64,000 bases of DNA from contig NZ_CP023408.1 of the NCBI RefSeq assembly GCF_003665435.1, positions 744,001 to 808,000 on the forward strand. Reading direction: 5' to 3'. The DNA comes from Streptomyces fungicidicus. GTDB taxonomy: Bacteria > Actinomycetota > Actinomycetes > Streptomycetales > Streptomycetaceae. A program made the position numbers and the translations under genes. How positions within the stretch are numbered: the first letter of the stretch is position 1; each line of letters opens with the position of its first letter. A model generated the notes under the pieces. That model was not told the DNA's origin. It searched no databases and was given only the letters and a program-made list of their open reading frames with translations. Shown here in pieces: positions 26,285 through 47,198 of this stretch.

Positions 26285-27532
26285 TCACAGACGTACGACG
26301 ACCAGGGCGATGTCGTCACGGCCGCCGCCGGCCAGTCCGAGACGGGCGAGGAGACTGTCCGCCAGTAGCTCCGGGGCCAGATCGCCGCACTGCCCGAGGG
26401 CTTCGGTCAGCCGGTCGATACCGGCGTAGATGTCCTCGTACCGGCGTTCGATCAGGCCGTCGGTGTAGAGGACGAGCGTGTCGCCCGAGCAGTAGGTGGC
26501 ACTCGCCTGCGGCCGGGGCACGTGCTGGGGCCGGACGGCGAGCGGCGGGTCGGTCGCCTGGTCCAGCAGGGTGCTGGTGCCGTCCGAGCTCAGCAGGATC
26601 GGGGGCGGGTGGCCGGCGCTGCTGTAGATGATCAGACGGCTGGTGGGATCCACCAGCGCCTTGACCACGGTCGTGTTGAGAGCGCCCTCGACGGAGCGGG
26701 AGTACAGACCCAGTACCTCCAGCGCCTGAGCGGGTCGTTCCAGGGCCCGGACGGCGGCGCTCAGGGCGCTGCGGAGCATCCCCATGACGGCGGCGGCCTC
26801 CAGTCCGTGCCCGACGACGTCGCCGACCGCCACGGAGAAGCGGCCGTCGTGCAGGTCGACCAGGTCGTACCAGTCGCCGCACACGTTCAGCGATCCGGTC
26901 GCGGGCAGGTACCGGACCGCCACGTTGTCGTGCCGGGCCAGGTCGGGTGCCTGGAGCATGGCCTCCTGCAGGGCGACGGCCACCTGGCGTTCGCGGGTGT
27001 GTGCCTGGCGGAGCTCCTCATTGAGCAGTTGCAGCTCGCGCGCCCTGGCGTACAGCTCGGCCTCCAGGGTCTCCCGTTCGGTGAGCACTGACAGCAGGTG
27101 TGTTTCGGTGCCGCCGGCGCGGGACTGCACGAACGCGGTCACGTCCTCCACACGGTGGATGATCCAGTGCACGTTCCCGTCGGGGCCGAGGATCGGGGTG
27201 TTGATCGGGGACCACCAGCGCTCCTCGAAGGACCCCGGCCGGCTCATGACCGGGATGTCGTACCTCTGGAGCGCCATGGTGTCCGGGGTGCGGGAGGTGA
27301 GCACCCGGTGCAGGGACGCACCAAGATTGCGCACCCCGTCCGCGTCGGGATCGGCGGGGTTGTCCGGGAACGCGTCGAAGACGAGCTGTCCGATCAGGTT
27401 GTCCCTGGTCCGCTGCGTGGCCTCCAGATAGGCCTGATTGACCTCGACGATCACCAGGTCGGGATCCAGTACCAGGTAGGGGCTGGGCGTGGCGGCGAAC
27501 AGCGCGGCGTAATCGATGCCTGGCACGGTCAC
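26285..27532 (-). CDS. PAS-domain PP2C (SpoIIE-type) protein phosphatase
   Basis: 415 residues. An N-terminal PAS domain (about 5-140: ALFAATPSPYLVLDPDLVI ... EVNQAYLEATQRTRDNLIGQ) is followed by a short coiled-coil linker (ETLEAELYARARELQLLNEE) and a SpoIIE-type phosphatase (GDWYDLVDLHDGRFSVAVGDVVGHG, LYTDGLIERR, GGGRDDIALVVVRL). The acidic metal ligands at GDWYD, GDVVGHG and the final RDD are present. It is a sensor phosphatase for anti-anti-sigma partners. GTG 27532 is preceded by GGAAGGAGG. No sigma-factor partner lies next to it, and the 446-bp divergent gap to the TetR gene separates it from the next operon. Confidence 0.88.
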   Translation of the reverse strand: MTVPGIDYAALFAATPSPYLVLDPDLVIVEVNQAYLEATQRTRDNLIGQLVFDAFPDNPADPDADGVRNLGASLHRVLTSRTPDTMALQRYDIPVMSRPGSFEERWWSPINTPILGPDGNVHWIIHRVEDVTAFVQSRAGGTETHLLSVLTERETLEAELYARARELQLLNEELRQAHTRERQVAVALQEAMLQAPDLARHDNVAVRYLPATGSLNVCGDWYDLVDLHDGRFSVAVGDVVGHGLEAAAVMGMLRSALSAAVRALERPAQALEVLGLYSRSVEGALNTTVVKALVDPTSRLIIYSSAGHPPPILLSSDGTSTLLDQATDPPLAVRPQHVPRPQASATYCSGDTLVLYTDGLIERRYEDIYAGIDRLTEALGQCGDLAPELLADSLLARLGLAGGGRDDIALVVVRL

Positions 27533-27978
27533 TGTCCCCCTCCTTCCCTTCCGGGCACGCGAGCGCCACGGCACTGTGGTGAATTCCGGACCGGCCGCGC
27601 CGCTCCGCCGGGGGCGAGGCGGCCGGGATCCTCCGCGATGCCGGGCGGGAGGCCGCCGACCTGCCCCTCCGGGCCGCGTCGCCCCCGAGGCCCACCCGAG
27701 GGCGGCGCCGAGTCCGGCCGACCGCCGCCCGGACATGAGGGAGGCGTCGCTGCGTTTCCCGGTCCATGGGTGCTCCTCGGGGCACTGCTCCTGACCTCCA
27801 GGGTCGCGGAGCTTCGCCCGGGCCGCACGTCGGCCGGGCGCGGCCCGTCCCGGACCGGCGCGCGGCGGACCACGCCCGCGCCCCGCGCAGCCTTCGGGCG
27901 CGGGAAGGATGACACACGTCACAGCGACATGCTGTCCGATCGGTCAGAACTGACCGATCGGACAGTTATGGTGAGCGC
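27533..27978. other. 446-bp divergent intergenic region
   Basis: No gene is supported here. The region contains the ribosome binding site of the PAS-phosphatase gene at one end and the 34-bp TetR palindrome (27932-27965) at the other. The middle (27560-27900) is GC-rich and shows no convincing start, codon pattern or RNA fold. Confidence 0.6.
27932..27965. promoter_or_regulatory. Perfect 34-bp palindrome, operator of the tetR-mmpL operon
   Basis: CTGTCCGATCGGTCAG (27932-27947), two central bases AA, then the exact inverted copy CTGACCGATCGGACAG (27950-27965). It lies 13 bp upstream of the TetR start, where it would block the promoter or the ribosome binding region. Internal CGATCG symmetry in each arm suggests two overlapping dimer sites, as for regulators that bind as a pair of dimers. 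The adjacent TetR is the expected ligand. Confidence 0.8.
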
Positions 27979-28527
27979 ATGGCACGTTCCGCCTCCGCCA
28001 TGCGCGGCCAGATCCTCGAGTCGGCACTGCGGCTGTTCGCCGTGCACGGCTTCCGCGGCACCTCGCTGCAGGACATCGCCTCCGACGCGGGCTGCTCGAA
28101 GGCGTCACTCCTCTACCACTTCGCCGGCAAGGAAAAGATCCTCACCGAGCTGCTGACCCCCGCCCAGGACGCCCTCGCCGCGCTGCTGGACCGCGTGGCC
28201 GGGCTGGAGGGCGGCCGGCTGGTGGAGGAGACCGTCGTCGGGTACGTCGACCTGACGCTGCGGTTCCGCGGCGAGGTCAGGCTCCTCTTCGAACACGTCG
28301 CCGAGATGTCCTGCCACCAGGACCTCAACGTCGTGGAGCTGGCGGACGGGCTGCTGGACGCGCTGGCGGGCCGCTCGCCGCAGGCACCGGCCCGGGTGGC
28401 GGCGTGGATGGTGGTGGGCGCCGTCTTCATCACCAGTGCCACCCACGACGAGGTGGCGCCGGACGAGGTGCTGCGTACCGAAATGATCCGCAGTGCGCTG
28501 CGGACGCTTGACCACACCCCCAGTTGA
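27979..28527 (+). CDS. TetR-family regulator of the adjacent MmpL exporter
   Basis: 182 residues. The N-terminal HTH is canonical: MRGQILESALRLFAVHGFRG and LQDIASDAGCSKASLLYHFAGKEKIL. The C-terminal helical domain is short, with TEMIRSALRTLDHTPS at the end. The gene starts 13 bp after a perfect 34-bp palindrome and is followed after 26 bp by an MmpL-type transporter, so autorepression of a tetR-mmpL operon released by an exported compound is very likely. The ATG at 27979 opens MARSASAMRGQ; the second Met is eight codons later. Confidence 0.9.
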   Translation: MARSASAMRGQILESALRLFAVHGFRGTSLQDIASDAGCSKASLLYHFAGKEKILTELLTPAQDALAALLDRVAGLEGGRLVEETVVGYVDLTLRFRGEVRLLFEHVAEMSCHQDLNVVELADGLLDALAGRSPQAPARVAAWMVVGAVFITSATHDEVAPDEVLRTEMIRSALRTLDHTPS

Positions 28528-28553
28528 CCCCCTAACGGAAAGACCTCTCCTCC

Positions 28554-30722
28554 ATGGCGACCTTGCTGTACCGGCTCGGGCGGTTCTCCTTCCGCAGACG
28601 AGGCCGAATAGCCGCGGTCTGGCTGCTCCTGCTGACCCTGCTGGGAGTCGGAGCCGCCACCCTGATGGGCCCGACCAGCGACAAGTTCTCCATGCCGGGA
28701 ACCGAGTCCCAGCGTGCGCTGGACGACCTCGACCGGCAGTTCCCGCAGGCCGGCGGAGCCACCGGCACCATCGTCGTCGCCGCGCCCGAAGGGACGAAAC
28801 TGGACCCCGCCGCGGTGGCACCCGTGGTGAAGGAGGCCTCCGGGATCGACGGCGTCACCGCCGCCATGGACCCGTTCCAGGTCGGCTCCGTCTCCCAGGA
28901 CGGCCGCTACGCCCTGATCCAGGTGCAGTTCGACAAGCCGGCCGACGAGGTCCCCGACGAGCAGAAGGCGGCCTACGAGGAGGTCGGCGCCGACGCCGAG
29001 GGCCTGCGCGTCGAGCACGGCGGCGAGGTCATGGGCGGTGAGGTGGAGATCGGCTCCACCGAGGCGCTCGGCGTCCTGGTCGCGGCGGTGGTCCTGGTCG
29101 TCACCTTCGGTTCGCTGGTCGCCGCGGGCATGACCCTGCTGAACGCGCTGATCGGAGTCGCCGTCGGCATGGCCGGCCTCTTCTCCCTCACCAGCGTCAT
29201 CGAACTGACCTCCACCGCCCCCGTCCTGGCACTGATGCTGGGCCTGGCCGTCGGCATCGACTACTCGCTGTTCATCACCTCCCGCTACCGCCAGTACCTC
29301 GCCGAAGGCCTCCAGCCCGAGGAGGCGGCCGGCCGCGCGACCGGCACCGCCGGCTCGGCCGTCGTCTTCGCCGGTGTCACCGTCGTCATCGCCCTCGCCG
29401 GACTCTCCGTCGTCGGCATCCCCTTCCTGAGCGTGATGGGCCTCGCCGCGGCGGGCACCGTCGCCGTCGCCGTGCTGGTCGCCCTCACCCTGCTGCCGGC
29501 CTTCCTCTCCTTCGCCGGACGGAAGGTCCTCCCGCGCAAGCAGCGCCATGCCGACGGACCCCCCACCGAGGAGGGCACCGCCGCCGAGGGCTTCGGCTTC
29601 ACCTGGGGCAGGCTCGTCACCAAGCTGCGCGTCCCGCTCCTCGTCGTCGGCATCCTCGGCCTGGGCGCGCTCACCCTGCCGGCCCAGGACATGCGCATCG
29701 CCCTGCCGGACGCGGGCACCGCCGCCGAGGGCTCCGCCGCACGCGAGGCGTACGACCTGACGTCCGAGGGCTTCGGCGAGGGCTTCAACGGCCGTCTCAT
29801 CGCCGTCGTCAACGGCGAGGACGCGCAGTCCACCGGGGCGGCCGCCGAGAAGGCCACCGCCCTCATCAAGGAAACCGACGGCATCCTGACGGTGGCCCCG
29901 CCGCAGCTCAACGAGCAGGGCACCACCGCCCTGCTGGCCATCATCCCCGAGGCCGGCCCGACCGCCGTCGCCACCGAGGACGCCGTCCACGACATCCGCG
30001 ACCGGGTCGCGGGCATCGAGGGCGCCGACATCGCCCTCACCGGCGCGACCGCCCTGGGCATCGACGTCTCGGAGAAGCTCGCCGACGCCCTGCCGCTGTA
30101 CCTGCTCCTGGTGGTGGGCCTGTCCATCCTGCTGCTCATGCTGGTCTTCCGGTCGGTCCTGGTGCCGCTGAAGGCGGCCCTGGGCTTCCTGCTCACCGTG
30201 GGCGCGACCTTCGGCGTCACCGTCGCCATCTTCCAGGAGGGCCACCTGGCCGGCCTGGTGGGCGTCGACACCCCCGGCCCGCTGGTGAGCTTCCTGCCGA
30301 TCCTGCTCATCGGCATCCTGTTCGGCCTCGCCATGGACTACGAGGTCTTCCTCGTCTCCCGCATGCGCGAGGACTTCGTCCACGGCGCCGACCCGCAGGC
30401 GGCCATGGTCAGCGGCATGGGCCACAACGCCCGCGTCGTCACGGCCGCGGCGCTCATCATGACGTCCGTGTTCGGAGGCTTCGTCCTGATGGACGACCCG
30501 ATCATCAAGTCCATCGGGTTCGCCCTCGCCGTCGGCGTGGTCATCGACGCCTTCGTCGTCCGCATGGCGCTCGTCCCGGCGGTGATGTCGCTGCTCGGCC
30601 GGGCCGCCTGGTGGCTGCCCAAGCCCGTCGACAAGGCACTGCCCGACCTCGACATCGAGGGCGAGAAGCTGAACCGGCAGCTGGCCGCGGAGACTCGGGA
30701 CGAGACCCTGATCCCGGTCTGA
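28554..30722 (+). CDS. MmpL-family RND membrane transporter
   Basis: 722 residues. It has the two-fold MmpL/ActII-3 topology: one TM helix (about 20-38), a periplasmic-side loop, five TM helices (about 165-330), a second anchor (about 360-380), a second loop, and five more TM helices (about 510-690). GLAVGIDYSLFITSRYR and FGLAMDYEVFLVSRMRE are the paired proton-relay helices with conserved Asp-Tyr. Such proteins export lipids or antibiotics through the cytoplasmic membrane using proton force. Start ATG 28554 shortly follows GGAAAG. It is controlled by the upstream TetR. It lies 240 bp from the NRPS operon and could export its product, but its own terminator and operator make a separate function equally likely. 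Confidence 0.9.
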   Translation: MATLLYRLGRFSFRRRGRIAAVWLLLLTLLGVGAATLMGPTSDKFSMPGTESQRALDDLDRQFPQAGGATGTIVVAAPEGTKLDPAAVAPVVKEASGIDGVTAAMDPFQVGSVSQDGRYALIQVQFDKPADEVPDEQKAAYEEVGADAEGLRVEHGGEVMGGEVEIGSTEALGVLVAAVVLVVTFGSLVAAGMTLLNALIGVAVGMAGLFSLTSVIELTSTAPVLALMLGLAVGIDYSLFITSRYRQYLAEGLQPEEAAGRATGTAGSAVVFAGVTVVIALAGLSVVGIPFLSVMGLAAAGTVAVAVLVALTLLPAFLSFAGRKVLPRKQRHADGPPTEEGTAAEGFGFTWGRLVTKLRVPLLVVGILGLGALTLPAQDMRIALPDAGTAAEGSAAREAYDLTSEGFGEGFNGRLIAVVNGEDAQSTGAAAEKATALIKETDGILTVAPPQLNEQGTTALLAIIPEAGPTAVATEDAVHDIRDRVAGIEGADIALTGATALGIDVSEKLADALPLYLLLVVGLSILLLMLVFRSVLVPLKAALGFLLTVGATFGVTVAIFQEGHLAGLVGVDTPGPLVSFLPILLIGILFGLAMDYEVFLVSRMREDFVHGADPQAAMVSGMGHNARVVTAAALIMTSVFGGFVLMDDPIIKSIGFALAVGVVIDAFVVRMALVPAVMSLLGRAAWWLPKPVDKALPDLDIEGEKLNRQLAAETRDETLIPV

Positions 30723-30747
30723 CCCGCACCCGGTCGCACCTGCCCCG

Positions 30748-30780
30748 AGAGGACGGGACCCGCAAGGGGTCCCGTCCTCT
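30748..30780 (+). terminator. Intrinsic terminator after mmpL
   Basis: AGAGGACGGGACCC and GGGTCCCGTCCTCT form a perfect 14-bp stem (30748-30761 and 30767-30780) with loop GCAAG, followed by TCGGTTT. It lies 26 bp after the MmpL stop and separates that operon from the NRPS operon. Confidence 0.88.
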
Positions 30781-30961
30781 TCGGTTTCCCACGGGCGATC
30801 TCTCCGGTTTCCACAGGCGACGCGGAGGGGCCTCTTCCGGAGCCGGGGGACCAGCGCCTCCACGAGCGCGGCCGGCTCTGCTCGCGGTGCTGCGTCTTCT
30901 TCCCTATGGGCCCCGCGCCACCGGCGGCAGTCTGCTGCAAAACACCGCTTGGAGGCTCACA

Positions 30962-37255
<6,294 letters not shown>

Positions 37256-37352
37256 CACCCGGCCCGGCGGTCCGCACCCGCCGCCCCGCCGCCCCCGCGA
37301 AGCCGCACCCCATCGACTTCCTCCCCCTCCAGAACCGAGATCGGAGCGCCCC

Positions 37353-44668
<7,316 letters not shown>

Positions 44669-44672
<4 letters not shown>

Positions 44673-45898
44673 CCACCCATGCCCCCGCCCTCACCGAGCG
44701 CTACCTGCTCTCCCCGGACATGATCGCCGACCCCTACGGCCACCTCGACGCCCTGCGCGACCACGCGCCCGTCCACTGGAGCCCCCTGCACCACGCCTGG
44801 CTCGTCACCGGCTACGACCAGGTGATGCGCTGCCTGCGCGACCCGGCGGTCTCCGCCGACCGGGTGCGGCCCCTGATGGACGCCGTCCCGCAGGGCGCCC
44901 GCGACGACGCCGAACGGGCCTTCGGGATCCTCTCGCGCTGGATGGTCTTCAACGACCCGCCCCGCCACCGCAGACTCCGCCAGGTCTTCCAGGAGGCGTT
45001 CGCCGCCCGCGCCGTGGCCCGCTACCGCGCCTTCACCGAGAAGGCGACCCGCGCCGTCCTCGCCCGCAAGGCCGCCCCCGGCCGCACCGGCGACCTCCTG
45101 GCCGACGTCGCCAAACCGCTGCCCGCCCTGGTGTTCGCCCGCTGGCTCGGCATCCCGCCCACCGACGGGCCCTCCTTCTGGTACTGGAACACCCGCGTCG
45201 CCGACCTCGTCCTCGGCACCGCCCAGGAGGAGAGCGAGTACCGCGCCTCCCTCCAGGCGCTGGTGAGCCTCGACGACTACCTCGGCGCCCTCGTCGCCCG
45301 GCGCCGCGCCGAACCCGGCGACGACCTGATCAGCCAGGTGCTCCGGGAGGGCCGGGTCGGCGACTCGGTCACCGAGGAGGAGTTCACCGGGATGCTCACC
45401 CAGATGGCGTTCGCCGGCGGGGAGACCACCAGCAACCTGATCGCCAACACCGTCCTGGCCCTGCACACCCGGCCCGACCAGCTGGCCGCCGTACGCGCCG
45501 AACCCGAACTCGCCCAGGGAGCGGTGGAGGAGACCCTGCGCCTGGACGGCCCGTCCAAGATGTCCATCCGCACCGCCGCCCGCGACCTCGACCTCGACGG
45601 CCGCACCCTGCGCGCCGGGGACCGGATCTTCCTCGTCACCGCCGCCGCCAACCGCGACCCGGCCCGCTTCCCCGACCCCGGCCGGTTCGACGTGCGCCGC
45701 TCCGGCGCCACCCACCTCGGCTTCGGCTTCGGCGCCCACTTCTGCATCGGCGCCGCCCTGGCCCGCCTGGTCGCCGTCGCCGCCGTCCGCACGCTGGTGT
45801 GCGACCACCCCGGCCTGACCCTCACCGACCCCGGCCGCCCGGCCTGGCAGCCCTCCCTGCTCAACAGGGGCCTCACCGCCCTGCCCGTCCGCTACTGA
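44669..45898 (+). CDS. Cytochrome P450 in the NRPS operon
   Basis: 409 residues, soluble bacterial P450. The I-helix reads [14 protein letters not shown], the ExxR is [10 protein letters not shown] (EETLR), and the heme loop is [10 protein letters not shown] with ligand Cys359. The start ATG overlaps the NRPS stop (ATGA). It needs separate redox partners; none is encoded close by. In NRPS operons such P450s typically hydroxylate or couple side chains of carrier-bound amino acids or of the released peptide. Which step applies here is not readable. An open frame extends far upstream through the NRPS in another frame, but that is a GC-codon shadow, and the P450 proper begins at [16 protein letters not shown]. 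Confidence 0.93.
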
Positions 45899-45926
45899 CC
45901 GGACCAAGTCCGACGAAAGGCACCCC

Positions 45927-47177
45927 ATGGCCACCACCCTCGCCGACGCCGGCCCACGCCTGTGGGCCCCCGTCCGGCACCGGTCCTTCCGGCTCCTGTG
46001 GACGGGGCAGGCGCTGTCCCTGCTGGGCGACGGCTTCAGCGTCGTCGCGTTCTCCTGGATCACCCTCGGCCTGACCGGCTCCACCCTCGCCCTCGGCTAC
46101 GTCCTGGCCTTCCAGGCCGTCCCGCGCGCCCTGTTCACCCTGGTCGGCGGCAGCCTCGGCGACTCGATGTCCCCGCGCACCCTGATGGTCGCCTCCAGCT
46201 GGACACGGGCCGTACTGATGGCGTCCGTCGGCGTCGCCGGGCTCACCGGCGACCTGACGGTGTGGATGCTGTGCGCCGCGGCCGCCGCCTTCGGCACCGT
46301 CGACGCCTTCTTCCAGCCCGCGCGGGTGTCCATCCTGCCCTCGGTCGTCGACGACGAACTGCTCACCCCGGCCAACGCGCTGATGGGCGCGGGCGCGCGG
46401 ACCGCAGCCGTCATCGGACCGGCCATCGGCGGCCTGGTCATCGCGCTCACCCGGGCACCGGTGGCCTTCCTCGTCGACGCCGCCTGCTTCGCCCTGTGCG
46501 GCCTGTGCGTCTCCAGGGTCCGCACCCGGCCCAGGAAGCCCCGCCCCGACACGGACGGCACGCCCGAGAAGCAGGCGTCCCTCGGCGCCCGCATCCGCGA
46601 GGGCATCACGTACACCGTCCGCGACCCGCGGCTGCGGACCGTCGTCGCCCTCGACACCGCCGTCAACTTCTGCTACGCCGGGCCCTTCACGGTCGGCTTC
46701 GCCACCCTCGCCGACCAGGTGCTGCGCGGCGGCTCGGCCACCCTCGGCGTGCTCAACGGCTCCCTCGCCGCCGGCGCGGTGCTCGGCACGCTCGCCGGCG
46801 GCGCCCTCGGCGGGCGGCCCAGGGTGGGCCTGCTGGTGGCCGCCCTGGCCGGCTGGCTCGGCGCGGGAATGGCCGTCCTCGGCCTGGTGCACAGCACCCC
46901 GGTCGTCGTGGGAACCGTCCTCGCCATGGGCTTCGCCATCGGCTTCCAGGGCGTGTTCGGGCTGAGCTGGATCCAGCGGAACATCCCGCAGGACGTCCTC
47001 GGCCGCGTCGTCTCCGTCGACATGGTCCTCGGCTACGCCGTCGCCCCCCTGTCGCTGATCGTCTGCGGGGCGCTGGCCGGCAGGGACGTCTCCGCACTGT
47101 TCGGGGTGGTGGCCGCGGTGCTCGCCGCGACCGGGCTGGCGGTGCTGGCGTCCAAGGCGGTGCGCGAGATGCGGTAA
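45927..47177 (+). CDS. MFS exporter of the NRPS operon (EntS-like)
   Basis: 416 residues with twelve predicted helices. VRHRSFRLLWTGQALSLLGDGF at the N-terminus and FFQPARVSILPSVVDDELLTPANALMG in the middle are typical of the MFS_3/enterobactin-exporter-like family. It starts 28 bp after the P450 stop with CGAAAGG upstream and is the last gene of the NRPS operon, so product export and self-resistance is the natural role. It is convergent with the LuxR-ATPase gene, leaving only 21 bp between them. Confidence 0.9.
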   Translation: MATTLADAGPRLWAPVRHRSFRLLWTGQALSLLGDGFSVVAFSWITLGLTGSTLALGYVLAFQAVPRALFTLVGGSLGDSMSPRTLMVASSWTRAVLMASVGVAGLTGDLTVWMLCAAAAAFGTVDAFFQPARVSILPSVVDDELLTPANALMGAGARTAAVIGPAIGGLVIALTRAPVAFLVDAACFALCGLCVSRVRTRPRKPRPDTDGTPEKQASLGARIREGITYTVRDPRLRTVVALDTAVNFCYAGPFTVGFATLADQVLRGGSATLGVLNGSLAAGAVLGTLAGGALGGRPRVGLLVAALAGWLGAGMAVLGLVHSTPVVVGTVLAMGFAIGFQGVFGLSWIQRNIPQDVLGRVVSVDMVLGYAVAPLSLIVCGALAGRDVSALFGVVAAVLAATGLAVLASKAVREMR

Positions 47178-47198
47178 CGGGTCTCCTGCTGCCGGGAC

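Noticed and set aside
28113-30863. 916-codon minus-strand frame opposite the MmpL and TetR genes
   Set aside because: Gly/Asp/Glu/Gln-rich antisense shadow; it lies over clear transporter and TetR coding.
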